Below, in pieces: positions 37,219 through 45,645 of a stretch of 53,002 nucleotides of DNA (positions within the stretch are counted from its first letter, which is position 1; each line of letters opens with the position of its first letter). A model generated the notes under the pieces. It saw only the letters and a program-made list of their open reading frames with translations. It ran no database searches and had not been told where the DNA came from. This DNA comes from a virus. A program made the position numbers and the translations under genes. The DNA is taken from IMG/VR virus record IMGVR_UViG_3300015024_000006, positions 1 through 53,002 of that record; one strand, written 5' to 3'.

Positions 37219-38100
37219 ATGACCATCATTACCGCATCGGAGAACAAAAAAGGCGGCGTCGGCAGAACCACCACCGCGATTAATTTGGGGACGATCCTTG
37301 CATCCGTGTATGGAGAGCGCGTCTTGCTCATTGACTGGGACGCCGATCGCTGCCTCACAGATGGCCTTGCGGGTGGTGCCTTCGATGCCCATGCCGCCAA
37401 TCGTCTCAATATTCTCGATTGCATGGCTGATAGTAAGAATGGTTTCGATAGCGCCGTCGTACCATTCCCCATCGCACGCTACACAGAGGCAGCACACCAC
37501 ATGGCGACACTGATCGATGTGCCTTGGCAATCGGGAGGCAGTGTCGATATCATCACCGGATCGGAGGATCTGTCCGAGGCACCCGAACGCTTTACCACGA
37601 TCCGCCAGCCTGTCGCCACCTTTGAACAATCGCTTCATTGGATGTTGCGTCAACCCGACGTGACCGATCGGTGGGATCGGGTGATTCTCGACATCGGCCC
37701 TGGCTGGGACATCACGGCGAAAACCGCATTGTTTGCCGCTGATGAGGCAATCATTCCTGTTGAACCTGCTTCACTCTCGATCGAGGCGTTCAAGCGTCAC
37801 AACTTGCGTATCAGCCGAGGCAACACGGAACGGAAACGGGCGGGACTGCCAGGCCAAACCGTCATCAAAGGTGTGTTCGTTTCGCGCATCTCCCTCGCGT
37901 CGCCAGTGCATCAGCATTTTGCTGCTGGTATTCGTCAGATGTTGGCCAGTGGGAATATCCGCTGTTTCGACACGATGATCCCTAACAGTGACGCGATCCT
38001 CGCCGCCATGAGTAACCATACACCGGCATGGGGGCAATACCCCGATGATGAAGGGGCACAAGCGTACGCCTATCTCGCAAAGGAAGTGAAAGCATCATGA
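37219..38100 (+). CDS. parA: ParA-family partition ATPase
   Basis: 293 residues. Deviant Walker A K11-GGVGR16-TT: the signature lysine K11 is kept but the usual P-loop lysine is Arg. Walker A' VLLIDWDADR, Walker B VILDIGPGWD (about 156-165), C-terminal EAFKRHNLRISRG and VFVSRISLAS. ParA binds ATP and nucleoid DNA and moves ParB-parS complexes for segregation. The stop overlaps parB by ATGA. Confidence 0.92.
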   Translation: MTIITASENKKGGVGRTTTAINLGTILASVYGERVLLIDWDADRCLTDGLAGGAFDAHAANRLNILDCMADSKNGFDSAVVPFPIARYTEAAHHMATLIDVPWQSGGSVDIITGSEDLSEAPERFTTIRQPVATFEQSLHWMLRQPDVTDRWDRVILDIGPGWDITAKTALFAADEAIIPVEPASLSIEAFKRHNLRISRGNTERKRAGLPGQTVIKGVFVSRISLASPVHQHFAAGIRQMLASGNIRCFDTMIPNSDAILAAMSNHTPAWGQYPDDEGAQAYAYLAKEVKAS

Positions 38101-39359
38101 CGATCAATCCACATGACGATCTCACACTGACTGATGATCTCTTCAAGCTCGAGGGAGCAAAGCCTGTCATGGGCACTGATATCGTCATGACGACGATGAC
38201 CGGCATCACGGAACGGTCGATGGTGATGGGCGCTGCCGTCACTCCTATTACGCAAGTGAACGGCGTTCCTATCGGCAGAGCGGTCGGAACGTTACTCATG
38301 GTCTATGTGGCGCAATTACGTTTACCAGAGGACACAGTCCGACGTGGCTATGATCCGAATACGGATGAGACGTTCGACACGTTGCGGATCAGCATCGAAC
38401 AAACCGATCGATGTAATCTTGATCCGTTACTCTGTGAAGTAACGGATGAGATGATCGACGTAGAAGGGATCGCCCGTCCGATCGTCCTGGTACGATCAGG
38501 CACCCGTCGCTATCACGTATTGACGCAGATCGGCGCATCAGAAGCACTGATCCGCGTGTTGCCACGTGACGCAGATGCACGAATCGTAACGTTGATCTCC
38601 TTGATCGCCAATGAAATGCGTGAACCATTACCCGTGCTCGATCAGGCCGATATCATCGCCATGATGATTGATGAGTACGGATTGAAGCAGCAGGTCATCG
38701 CGCAACATGCGGGCTACTCGCAATCCAAGGTATCGCGCCTGTGGACGATCAGCAAACAACCCCCACTCATCAAAACATATGTCTCCAATGAAAGCATCGA
38801 CTTTGCCACCGTAGAAGCGCTCAATAAACGGTTCAAAGAGGATGTCCAACAACGCGAATTAGCTGCACGGTATATCGTGCAAGAAGGGGGATCGATCGGC
38901 GTCAATGATCTCGCGAACCAGATCGCCCCCCCACCAGGAATCGCCGTCACAGGACGATTAGAGATGCGTGGCGATCTCGTGCATCTCCTCCCAATGGGAC
39001 TAGCAGCAAGCAAGAATAGCGCATTGCGCTTAGTGAGCGATCGGAAAGATAAACCAGAGGAGCCGATCCACTATTGGAAGCGTGGCGCTCCTATTAAAGC
39101 CGATCCGACGCGCATCTTGAAACAACACCATGCGGTCATCGTGCAAGGCACATTCGAGGCACCGACGATCGGCGTCAAATCCTTGCACATCACCCAACTG
39201 CTGAAGATGATAAAAGGTAGTGAGATGGTCGATATGGCGGCATTGGAGGAGGCGATGCTCAGCGACCTACAAGCCATCCAGGAAGGCATAGATGCGATGC
39301 CACCGCCAGCAGAGACAGAGGATGCAGAGGGGGTGATTGTAGACGCAGTAGCAAACTAG
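38097..39359 (+). CDS. parB: ParB-like partition protein
   Basis: 420 residues. N-terminal ParB/Srx-like region: LRISIEQTDRCNLDPLL ... IARPIVLVRSGTRRYHVLTQIGASEA (ParB 'I-V-D-G-RR' type motif, about 95-160), then PVLDQADIIAMMIDEYGLKQQVIAQHAGYSQSKVSRLWTIS, a typical central HTH (about 180-222). The C-terminal 200 residues contain an additional region and an acidic tail. It should bind parS near 37160-37177. Divergent; ParB is assigned from HTH order and linkage to ParA. Confidence 0.85.
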   Translation: MTINPHDDLTLTDDLFKLEGAKPVMGTDIVMTTMTGITERSMVMGAAVTPITQVNGVPIGRAVGTLLMVYVAQLRLPEDTVRRGYDPNTDETFDTLRISIEQTDRCNLDPLLCEVTDEMIDVEGIARPIVLVRSGTRRYHVLTQIGASEALIRVLPRDADARIVTLISLIANEMREPLPVLDQADIIAMMIDEYGLKQQVIAQHAGYSQSKVSRLWTISKQPPLIKTYVSNESIDFATVEALNKRFKEDVQQRELAARYIVQEGGSIGVNDLANQIAPPPGIAVTGRLEMRGDLVHLLPMGLAASKNSALRLVSDRKDKPEEPIHYWKRGAPIKADPTRILKQHHAVIVQGTFEAPTIGVKSLHITQLLKMIKGSEMVDMAALEEAMLSDLQAIQEGIDAMPPPAETEDAEGVIVDAVAN

Positions 39360-39377
39360 TCAGCATTGATAGAAACA

Positions 39378-39408
39378 GGCTAGCGATCCTCCCAAAGCCT
39401 CGCTAGCC
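39378..39408 (+). terminator. Hairpin after parB
   Basis: GGCTAGCGA and TCGCTAGCC, 9-bp stem with a 13-nt loop, no T-run. May be an attenuator or mRNA-processing element between parB and the small genes. Confidence 0.55.
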
Positions 39409-39436
39409 ACATAGCCCGATTGAGGAGCTACACATC

Positions 39437-39745
39437 ATGGTACCACAGCCCTACATCTTTGAATCGCCATTCGCGCTCGTACCCTTCACCTCAGCAGATA
39501 CCGCCGTTACCATCGTACCAGAGCCGTCGCCCGCCATTGACATGACCAGCTTCACTCGCGCCGATCTCTGGTTGCTCTATCCGCATGCGGGACCGTTCCC
39601 TCTCGACAATCTCACCCTGTTGCAATATGATTGTCTTGATTACTGCATCACCGCATTTGGTTGGTTCACGATTACCAATGGGGTTGTCAACCCTACCGCT
39701 GCCTATCGTGCTGATTGTCTAGCACAAGCGGCAGCCCTCCACTAG
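39437..39745 (+). CDS. Unknown small protein
   Basis: 102 residues behind GAGGAGC. Hydrophobic/aromatic: ADLWLLYPHAGPFPLDNLTLLQYDCLDYCITAFGWF. No membrane helix. Not recognised; in the same transcription unit as parAB. Confidence 0.7.
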   Translation: MVPQPYIFESPFALVPFTSADTAVTIVPEPSPAIDMTSFTRADLWLLYPHAGPFPLDNLTLLQYDCLDYCITAFGWFTITNGVVNPTAAYRADCLAQAAALH

Positions 39746-39758
39746 GAAGTGAGACACA

Positions 39759-39959
39759 ATGGAAGACATCATCACCGATCCGATCGAAGTTGCCAAGACA
39801 CTTGAAAACATTCCGACGATCACGCCCGATCGGATGCACTGTCCGATCTGCTTTAGCCCGATGATTCCGATCTCATCACAACTGTATTACTGTGACTACT
39901 GCAATTCAGTTGGCAAAGTTACAGGCCACACGAAAGAAGGGAAGATGTTATGGGGCTGA
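39759..39959 (+). CDS. Zinc-ribbon protein
   Basis: 66 residues. HCPICFSPMIPISSQLYYCDYCNSVGK is a compact C-x2-C ... C-x2-C ribbon (about 27-52). Likely binds nucleic acid or RNA polymerase; function unknown. Ribosome site GGAAGTGAG. Confidence 0.75.
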   Translation: MEDIITDPIEVAKTLENIPTITPDRMHCPICFSPMIPISSQLYYCDYCNSVGKVTGHTKEGKMLWG

Positions 39960-40015
39960 TCACGGATACTGCGATCATGGTCGCACGACAGCTAGCACCG
40001 ATCATCACGCCATAG
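39950..40015 (+). CDS. Possible 21-residue peptide
   Basis: ATG at 39950 overlaps the end of the zinc-ribbon gene (8 bp before its stop), with GGGAAG 9 nt upstream; ends TAG at 40015. Sequence begins MGLITDTAIMVARQLAP. Weak support: only position and a ribosome site. Confidence 0.35.
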   Translation: MGLITDTAIMVARQLAPIITP

Positions 40016-40034
40016 AGTCTGGCAGTAATCCATG

Positions 40035-40066
40035 AGCGGTAGATCATCACGGTCTACCGCTTTTTT
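40035..40066 (+). terminator. Intrinsic terminator of the csrA-parAB operon
   Basis: AGCGGTAGA and TCTACCGCT, 9-bp stem with 9-nt loop, immediately followed by TTTTT. Strong rho-independent terminator where the plus operon meets the end of the minus late operon. Confidence 0.92.
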
Positions 40067-40070
40067 GTGC

Positions 40071-40361
40071 TCAGAATTGCGACGGCTTGACGAAAAAACT
40101 GCCCTCGGTCGCGGCGATAAACGCGCCCGTCGTCTCGAAACGGTAGTAGTAATAGCCCTGCTGTGCTGCCAGGATATCGACATAGTATTTACCAGTGGCA
40201 CTCTGTATCAAGGCAGCATCCACGCCATACACCAGCGATGTCGCCACGCCGCTCTGATTGCGGTATCGACACGTGACGGCGCTCACAGCGATGTCTACGG
40301 TGCCATTCGTGAACTCAGCAGAGATCCGTACGAGGGATGTTTTGTCATAGCTGTTGGTCAT
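40071..40361 (-). CDS. Small structural protein at the end of the late operon
   Basis: 96 residues. Beta-sandwich-like: SLVRISAEFTNGTVDIAVSAV, VTCRYRNQSGV, GKYYVDILAAQQGYYYYRFETTGAF. The pattern fits an immunoglobulin-like fibre or decoration module. ATGA overlap with the repeat fibre gene upstream suggests a partner of that fibre. Confidence 0.72.
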   Translation of the reverse strand: MTNSYDKTSLVRISAEFTNGTVDIAVSAVTCRYRNQSGVATSLVYGVDAALIQSATGKYYVDILAAQQGYYYYRFETTGAFIAATEGSFFVKPSQF

Positions 40362-42205
40362 GCAATTGCTCCTAAGCTATCTAATATGGTCATCACGACT
40401 GCCGCGCTATCGGAGAGTAGGCAGATCGCGTTCGTTGGTGCATCGGAGATCAGGCACATCACCGCATTGGTAGGCGCATCGCTCACGATACACACGATCG
40501 GCTGTGTCATTGCCGATAGGGGCAGTGTTGCGGGTATGGCTCTGCGCTGAATCGTGAGCAAAGGAACAGCAGCGGGGATCGTGCGTGTGGGCGTCGTCAG
40601 AAAAGAGAGCGGCATCGCGGCTGCCACGATGCGCATGTTTGTGGACTGCACCGGCAGTACCGCGCCGATCGTGCGTGTTGCTATCGCCAGTACAGGCAGT
40701 GATGCACCAACCACGCGGCTATTCGTCGCCATAATGGGCAATGCGGCTGGAACGATGCGTGCTGCCGTGCCAAGCATCGGCAGTGCTGCTGGTACCGATC
40801 GCTGCCGCATTGACTGCAATGGGACAGCGGCAGGAACGGTGCGTGTTGCTGTTGTCAATATAGGCATTGATGCTGGTACATTGCGCGTCGCGGTCGCAAA
40901 GAGCGGCAGAGCGGCAGGGACAGCACGGCTTGACGTGGCCAAGAGCGGCATCGCTGAAGGAATGGACCGCGTGAGTGATCCCGCCAGAGCGAGCGGCATC
41001 GCAGCGGACAGCACACGGCTATTCGTCGCAACTACGGGCATCGATGCTGGTACATTCCGCATTGCGGTCGCTAACAGCGGCAGAACAGCGGGGATAGTGC
41101 GGCTAGTGGTTAGCAAGAGCGGCAGAGCAGCCGCTAGCGATCGCGTGGATGTCGCCAGTACAGGCATGCTAGCAGGTATTGATCGCGTGGAGGTTTTCAA
41201 GAGCGGCATCGCTGCGCCGATGCTTCGGCTATTCGTGCTGAGTAGGGGCAGAGCAGCAGGGATAGATCGCGTACTAGTAATGAGTAGTGGCACTGATGCT
41301 GGTATAGATCGCGTATTCGTTGCGAGTAGTGGCACTGTCCCTGGAACGTTGCGCGTCAAAGTACTCAGTAGCGGGGAGCTCGCAGGGACAGATCGCGTGG
41401 CGGTACTGAGCATCGGCATCGATGCTGGTATATTGCGCGTGGTAGTTGCGAGTAGCGGGAAACTAGCAGGAATAGATCGCGTGGTGGTTTTCAGCAGCGG
41501 CATTGATGCTACTATGTTACGTGTAGAGGTAGCTAAGATCGGCAGCGCCGCTAGGACATTGCGAATAGAGGTAGCCAACAGCGGCAGAGATGCAGGTATT
41601 ATTCTGTTAGGAGCATAGCCAGGCGTGACCACCTGCGAGGTATTGCTACCAGTGGTGACGCCCGATCCTTCGTTCCACACCATTGTCGCCGCGCCGCTCG
41701 CAGAGCCATTGGTCGTGATGTTGAGCCAGATATCGATGTAGAGCTTATCGCCTGTGACGAAATTGGCTGATGACAGACTGACCGCAGTAGCCGTATACGT
41801 GGCACTGACCGTGGTAAACGCCTGCGCAGCGAGATTGTTACTCCCAATGAGCGTATAGACACCAGCATTATATTTATAAAAGCGCGTGATGATATCGGCG
41901 GTCGCGGTGCCGACGCTGATATGCCCTCGCTGGGTGCTCTGCCAGTTGCCAGCGATGATCTGCTGCCCTTCCATCGCAGTCACATCGTAGAGCCACCCAT
42001 GCCCCGAGGGAGCACCCAAACTGCCAGCACCCGCCCATGCGGTAGCCGTCCCAGGGGCATAGATTTCGCCGTAGCCCGTGGATGTGCCAACCAGTATCGT
42101 CTTATTGGTGCTAGTGCCAGCACCCGCGACGATGATCTGATTCGCCGTGGCTATGGTGGTTGCTGCCGTATTAGTGAGGTACGCGGTCAGTGCAATTGCG
42201 GTCAT
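40358..42205 (-). CDS. Tail fibre with 26 tandem 14-residue repeats
   Basis: 615 residues. Residues 1-195: beta domain (STGYGEIYAPG, GHGWLYDVTAMEGQQIIAGNW) shared with the GH5 tail protein (45646-48564). Residues 201-568: 26 repeats of about RSIPASMPLLATST, 24 of 14 and two of 16 residues, with Arg at the start, Pro at position 4 and Pro-Leu-Leu around 8-10. Residues 569-603: three short repeats of SDAPTNAV-CLI type. No aromatic belt or membrane helix. Probably an elongated fibre or spike shaft; the periodicity is unlike the usual collagen or triple-beta shafts known to me. Confidence 0.8.
   Translation of the reverse strand: MTAIALTAYLTNTAATTIATANQIIVAGAGTSTNKTILVGTSTGYGEIYAPGTATAWAGAGSLGAPSGHGWLYDVTAMEGQQIIAGNWQSTQRGHISVGTATADIITRFYKYNAGVYTLIGSNNLAAQAFTTVSATYTATAVSLSSANFVTGDKLYIDIWLNITTNGSASGAATMVWNEGSGVTTGSNTSQVVTPGYAPNRIIPASLPLLATSIRNVLAALPILATSTRNIVASMPLLKTTTRSIPASFPLLATTTRNIPASMPMLSTATRSVPASSPLLSTLTRNVPGTVPLLATNTRSIPASVPLLITSTRSIPAALPLLSTNSRSIGAAMPLLKTSTRSIPASMPVLATSTRSLAAALPLLLTTSRTIPAVLPLLATAMRNVPASMPVVATNSRVLSAAMPLALAGSLTRSIPSAMPLLATSSRAVPAALPLFATATRNVPASMPILTTATRTVPAAVPLQSMRQRSVPAALPMLGTAARIVPAALPIMATNSRVVGASLPVLAIATRTIGAVLPVQSTNMRIVAAAMPLSFLTTPTRTIPAAVPLLTIQRRAIPATLPLSAMTQPIVCIVSDAPTNAVMCLISDAPTNAICLLSDSAAVVMTILDSLGAIA
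40502..41605 (-). repeat. 26 x 42-bp coding repeat array in the fibre gene
   Basis: Length 1104 bp equals 24 units of 42 bp plus two of 48 bp. Units are similar but diverged at DNA level, so the array is old or under selection for the protein pattern. Confidence 0.88.
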
Positions 42206-42207
42206 GC

Positions 42208-42642
42208 TTACACCGCCTGATAATCATTCGTGATGGTGCTCGATCCATCCTCAGCGATGAAATGATAGACCGCCATATTATGCCCGTGCACGGTCTCTTG
42301 ATAGCCGATGCAGTGAATGGTGCTGTATTTTCGTTCGTCGTCGCTCATGAGCGCGATCGAGCGTCGCCGAAAGAAGATCGGCCTCGCATGGACGGGTAAT
42401 AGCACCGTATGCACGGGCAGGCATGGCAGATAAAACTCGACCGTGGTGCTCTCAGCGGACACAGCGACGGGCATCGTGGCATAGGCAATTGGCCCCACGT
42501 TGCTTGACGGGACAAGTTGCAGTACCCGCGATCGACTCAGATCAACATCGGCGAAACCATGACCATCGGGAGCAGCATCGTCAAATTCAGCGATGCTGCT
42601 GCCATCGTCATACGTCACACGCCATGTATAGATATCTAGCAT
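42208..42642 (-). CDS. Phage structural protein, unknown
   Basis: 144 residues from the ATG at 42642 (AAGGGAT upstream). TWRVTYDDGSSIAEFDDAAPDGHGFADVD, then VHARPIFFRRRSIAL and HNMAVYHFIAEDGSS. This 'DGxxxxEFDE ... RPIFFRRR' pattern occurs in uncharacterised phage proteins near lysis/tail genes. Between the paralogous virion protein and the repeat fibre. Confidence 0.7.
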   Translation of the reverse strand: MLDIYTWRVTYDDGSSIAEFDDAAPDGHGFADVDLSRSRVLQLVPSSNVGPIAYATMPVAVSAESTTVEFYLPCLPVHTVLLPVHARPIFFRRRSIALMSDDERKYSTIHCIGYQETVHGHNMAVYHFIAEDGSSTITNDYQAV

Positions 42643-42689
42643 CGGGTGGTATCCCTTCTCTCGCATGGTATTGCGTTCTCAGTCAGCGA

Positions 42690-43208
42690 TCACGCCTCGT
42701 CGTAGGTCAAAACCACATTCGGTAATGCAGCGACACCAGCGCCGATGATGAACGTATTATCGACGGCTGCCACGATAACCGCCATCATGCCGTTTGGTCC
42801 GGTGCCTGATGTAGCGACGGACGTATTATCGTACTGCGCAGCGGTCGTGCTCATCAATGTATACCCCGCTGGCACCGCGCCATTGCTGCCCGATGCTGCC
42901 GGAAGGTTGCCCACTGCTGCCTGTGCATAGCTGCCGACTGCTAGCGCCTTCCAGTGCAAGAAGAGCCCTGTCGATGCTGCCGATGCGAGGGAGACGCGCC
43001 TATTGGTGATAGCCGTCGTGCCAGCAACCGTGACGCTCAACACGATGTTCTTGATCCATGTGTACGCGGTACCTGTCGCGGTAGGGATCGGTGTCGTGCT
43101 CAATCCGCCGATCGTATCTTCGCGATTCCACTTCACGCCGCCTTCGGCGTTGACCCAGGTCGCGGTACTACCCGTTGCGAGTTGTGCTTGCGAAGTAGCT
43201 GCTGCCAT
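42690..43208 (-). CDS. Virion protein, paralogue of 48577-49101
   Basis: 172 residues, beta-rich and low in charge. Shares with 48577-49101: ATW-N, NREDT, WIK-VLSVT, ITNRR/ISNRR, HWKALAVGSYAQAA, ASGSNGA-PAGYT, AQYDNTSV and a final YDEA. Probably a tail fibre-associated or receptor-binding module. Sits ahead of the repeat fibre genes as its paralogue sits ahead of the GH5 gene. Confidence 0.78.
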   Translation of the reverse strand: MAAATSQAQLATGSTATWVNAEGGVKWNREDTIGGLSTTPIPTATGTAYTWIKNIVLSVTVAGTTAITNRRVSLASAASTGLFLHWKALAVGSYAQAAVGNLPAASGSNGAVPAGYTLMSTTAAQYDNTSVATSGTGPNGMMAVIVAAVDNTFIIGAGVAALPNVVLTYDEA

Positions 43209-43231
43209 TACAATGTTCCTGCTTTCCTTTT

Positions 43232-43636
43232 TTAGAGCGCGTTCGTGGGGACCGTTTGTGTATCACGCAAAAACTGATCGGCCATCGGGACCGGTCCTGT
43301 ACCAGAAAGGCCGGATCGGGGTAACGCATCGACCGCCGCCTCGATAAACATGCTGAGAATGGACGGTGCCACGTTGAAACCGTGCGCTTTCAGAATCGTC
43401 TCTGCCGCGTTGACTGCCGCCTCTTTGCGTTGTGACAGTCCGACCGTGGGCGCGTTGCCCAGGCTTGATTGTTCCACGCCGTGTACGACGGTGGAGACGA
43501 TCGCTTGAATCATCGCGTACTTGCGGACGGGCAAGTGTGCTTCGAACTGCTTGTACAGCGTGGCGACGATCCCACTAGAAATAACCAGGGAAATAATTGT
43601 CGCAATGACCTGTGCCCATGCGTTTTGTTGGATCAT
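43232..43636 (-). CDS. Holin (phage LLH-type)
   Basis: 134 residues behind AGGAGG. One N-terminal membrane helix (AQVIATIISLVISSGIVATLY, about 8-28), then an amphipathic region LPVRKYAMIQAIVSTVVHGVEQSS and SQRKEAAVNAAETILKAHG, as in the LLH holin family. It directly follows the endolysin gene. Makes holes that release the endolysin. Confidence 0.82.
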   Translation of the reverse strand: MIQQNAWAQVIATIISLVISSGIVATLYKQFEAHLPVRKYAMIQAIVSTVVHGVEQSSLGNAPTVGLSQRKEAAVNAAETILKAHGFNVAPSILSMFIEAAVDALPRSGLSGTGPVPMADQFLRDTQTVPTNAL

Positions 43637-43647
43637 AATAGCCTCCT

Positions 43648-44631
43648 CTATCGCGCCGCCTGTAATGCCGCTAGCGCGTCTAAATAGTGGACAATGACAT
43701 CATGTGACTTCGTATCGACCGGCACCGCCTGTAATGCCGCTAACGCCGCTCTAGCCTCATTCATTTGGACCTCGGCTTTCATCCATTCGTCGGTCGTGTC
43801 CCCTTCCCACAATTTCGCCATGTTGACCGAATAATAGAGGACATGACCATGGAGAAAACGTTGACGAGTGATGGTATCACCCGACCATTGAAAAACATGC
43901 TCCAATTCCGCGGGAATCACCGACGCATCCCATGTTGACGAAAGGATATGCTGTGCGAAACCAAGTATCACGACATCGGTCGTGCCTGGGGCGTGCAATT
44001 GCGTACCGTCCCACTGCCACCCGTCGGGTACATGATTCGTCGATGGCACGGGCACCGGATCGGGTGGCACAGGTACGGGCACGGCAGCCATGTTGAGGAT
44101 CAAAATTCCACATGGTATCGCCGCCGCTAACGTGTCCCAGGTATAGATCTGGTTGTGATCGTTGGCTTGCGGGTTGTCACCATCAGCGCAAATGTAGCCG
44201 CGTGGCTCTTTATCAAGGATGGCGATCGCGTGGTAGTGCAACCCTTGCTCATCCGCCGCGCCCGTCACTGCATCGCGTAATGCTTGACCATTAGCAACCT
44301 GCAACACAATTGGGCGCACACCCGCATTGTGTTGCAAGACGGTACGCACGTCGATCGGAAGCGGCTCCTGATAGTCGTGCTCGTATTCGATCGCCGCGCC
44401 TTGCACCTCGGCAGCACGGGCTAATCCCCACAGCGTCGCCGCGCCATTTGCCGCCGCCCAACCGCGTGATTGCATGTCGTGCGTGATGTCATTCATTAGT
44501 GCTTGGATCGCCGCCGTGGAGACATCTCCACGCCGTGCGGCTTGCACCGTTTGCGCGAGGCTCACTTGTCCACAGGTGCCATGCCACCCGTACGCGAATT
44601 CGGACGCATGCCCATACGCATAATTCCCCAT
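43648..44631 (-). CDS. Endolysin, papain-like/C39-like peptidase
   Basis: 327 residues. N-terminal peptidase candidate: WHGTCGQVSLAQTV with the nucleophile Cys near residue 20, LHYHAIAIL with the His near 133, YICADGDNP with Asp. Linker VPVPVPPDPVPVP (about 183-197), then a C-terminal domain (GWQWDGTQLHAPGTTDVVI) and an Ala-rich end, perhaps wall binding. Lies next to the holin; it probably cleaves peptidoglycan stem or cross-bridge peptides. Confidence 0.78.
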   Translation of the reverse strand: MGNYAYGHASEFAYGWHGTCGQVSLAQTVQAARRGDVSTAAIQALMNDITHDMQSRGWAAANGAATLWGLARAAEVQGAAIEYEHDYQEPLPIDVRTVLQHNAGVRPIVLQVANGQALRDAVTGAADEQGLHYHAIAILDKEPRGYICADGDNPQANDHNQIYTWDTLAAAIPCGILILNMAAVPVPVPPDPVPVPSTNHVPDGWQWDGTQLHAPGTTDVVILGFAQHILSSTWDASVIPAELEHVFQWSGDTITRQRFLHGHVLYYSVNMAKLWEGDTTDEWMKAEVQMNEARAALAALQAVPVDTKSHDVIVHYLDALAALQAAR

Positions 44632-44643
44632 GATGTCTAGCCC

Positions 44644-45162
44644 TCACTTATTGGTGATTTCAGTGATATCAGTAACGGTGTGTCTTCGTCGTGGTCCGAT
44701 CTCTTTCTGCCGCAATACTGCCATTTGTTCAAACAAAATGTTGATTTGAACGCGGAGCGTCGCAACCTCGGCAGCGTTTTGTAGACGCATGGTGCCAATT
44801 TCCGCGCGTACCACCGTGACCTCTTTTTGTGCCGTGAGCAATTGCTCAGAAAGATGAGCAATAGTGGTATCCCGTTGTTTAAGCTGCTCTTCAAGATAGC
44901 TGGTCCGATCCGCGCCTTGTTGCACTTTGACGGTCAATCGCTCCACTTCTTGATCTTTCACTTTGGCGTAACTCATGGCGTCATTCGTGATGCGTGATTG
45001 CTTTTCGCTGTCGTCGTTGCGCGAGGCAATCATGTTGGCTTCGTGTTGCGGAATAATCTGAAATCGTGTTACCGCTACGGAGAAGAATCCGCCGATCACC
45101 GCCGCGCTAATGACGCCGATGAATGCGATGATCGGCGTCAAGGCAATATCCAATACCACCAT
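44644..45162 (-). CDS. Membrane-anchored coiled-coil protein of the lysis region
   Basis: 172 residues from the ATG at 45162 (TAATG overlap, AAGGAG). N-terminal membrane helix (ALTPIIAFIGVISAAVIGGFFSVAV) then a long coiled coil (about 50-150, VKVQQGADRTSYLEEQLKQRDT). Spanin-like arrangement, or an antiholin or virion-linked protein. The host envelope is unknown so spanin is uncertain. Confidence 0.68.
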   Translation of the reverse strand: MVVLDIALTPIIAFIGVISAAVIGGFFSVAVTRFQIIPQHEANMIASRNDDSEKQSRITNDAMSYAKVKDQEVERLTVKVQQGADRTSYLEEQLKQRDTTIAHLSEQLLTAQKEVTVVRAEIGTMRLQNAAEVATLRVQINILFEQMAVLRQKEIGPRRRHTVTDITEITNK

Positions 45163-45623
45163 TACGGCTCCTTCGCAGGCACATGCAACCAACCACGAAT
45201 AATGGTAGTAAATCGTGGAATCATCAGCTTTTCTTTTCCTGGGTACATACGCGAATACACGTATATGGCCAGGAAATGACAGAGAAGAAATACCAGCCAG
45301 ACGAGCGACGCAGTAAAATCGATCCCTGTGGCAAACACGATGATCGTCCGTATCGTGAGGTATGCCGCCGCCAGAGCGATCATCCCTGCCATTGCGATAT
45401 CGCGCAACAGCAACAGATCGGGGCGTGTCAATGATTGAAAAATCAGCACAGCGCTACTGACGAATAACCATCCCCACACATTCGGACTTGCCAGCACACC
45501 GCCTATCGCGACGACGGTGAAACGACGTGCGAAAAGCAGAAAGTTTAGCCCATACCCGCCATAGAGCAATGTGACTACAGCGAGGTAAGCGCGGTAGACT
45601 TTAGTGAGATCTTCTTTATCCAT
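45162..45623 (-). CDS. Four-helix membrane protein of the lysis region
   Basis: 153 residues, four membrane segments (about 12-30, 38-62, 74-95, 104-124) with short loops and a basic C-terminus. Could be a second holin or a tail-associated membrane factor. Next to the endolysin and holin genes. Confidence 0.66.
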   Translation of the reverse strand: MDKEDLTKVYRAYLAVVTLLYGGYGLNFLLFARRFTVVAIGGVLASPNVWGWLFVSSAVLIFQSLTRPDLLLLRDIAMAGMIALAAAYLTIRTIIVFATGIDFTASLVWLVFLLCHFLAIYVYSRMYPGKEKLMIPRFTTIIRGWLHVPAKEP

Positions 45624-45645
45624 GTCCCGTGTCCTTCGTTATTTT

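Noticed and set aside
40502-41605. CRISPR-like periodic repeat
   Set aside because: Repeats are coding, without spacers, and diverged in a protein-conserving way.
40554-41618. 354-residue open frame on the plus strand over the repeat fibre
   Set aside because: It is the antisense of the 42-bp repeat array; periodic DNA without stops creates it. No ribosome site and the sense strand has the coherent domain structure.
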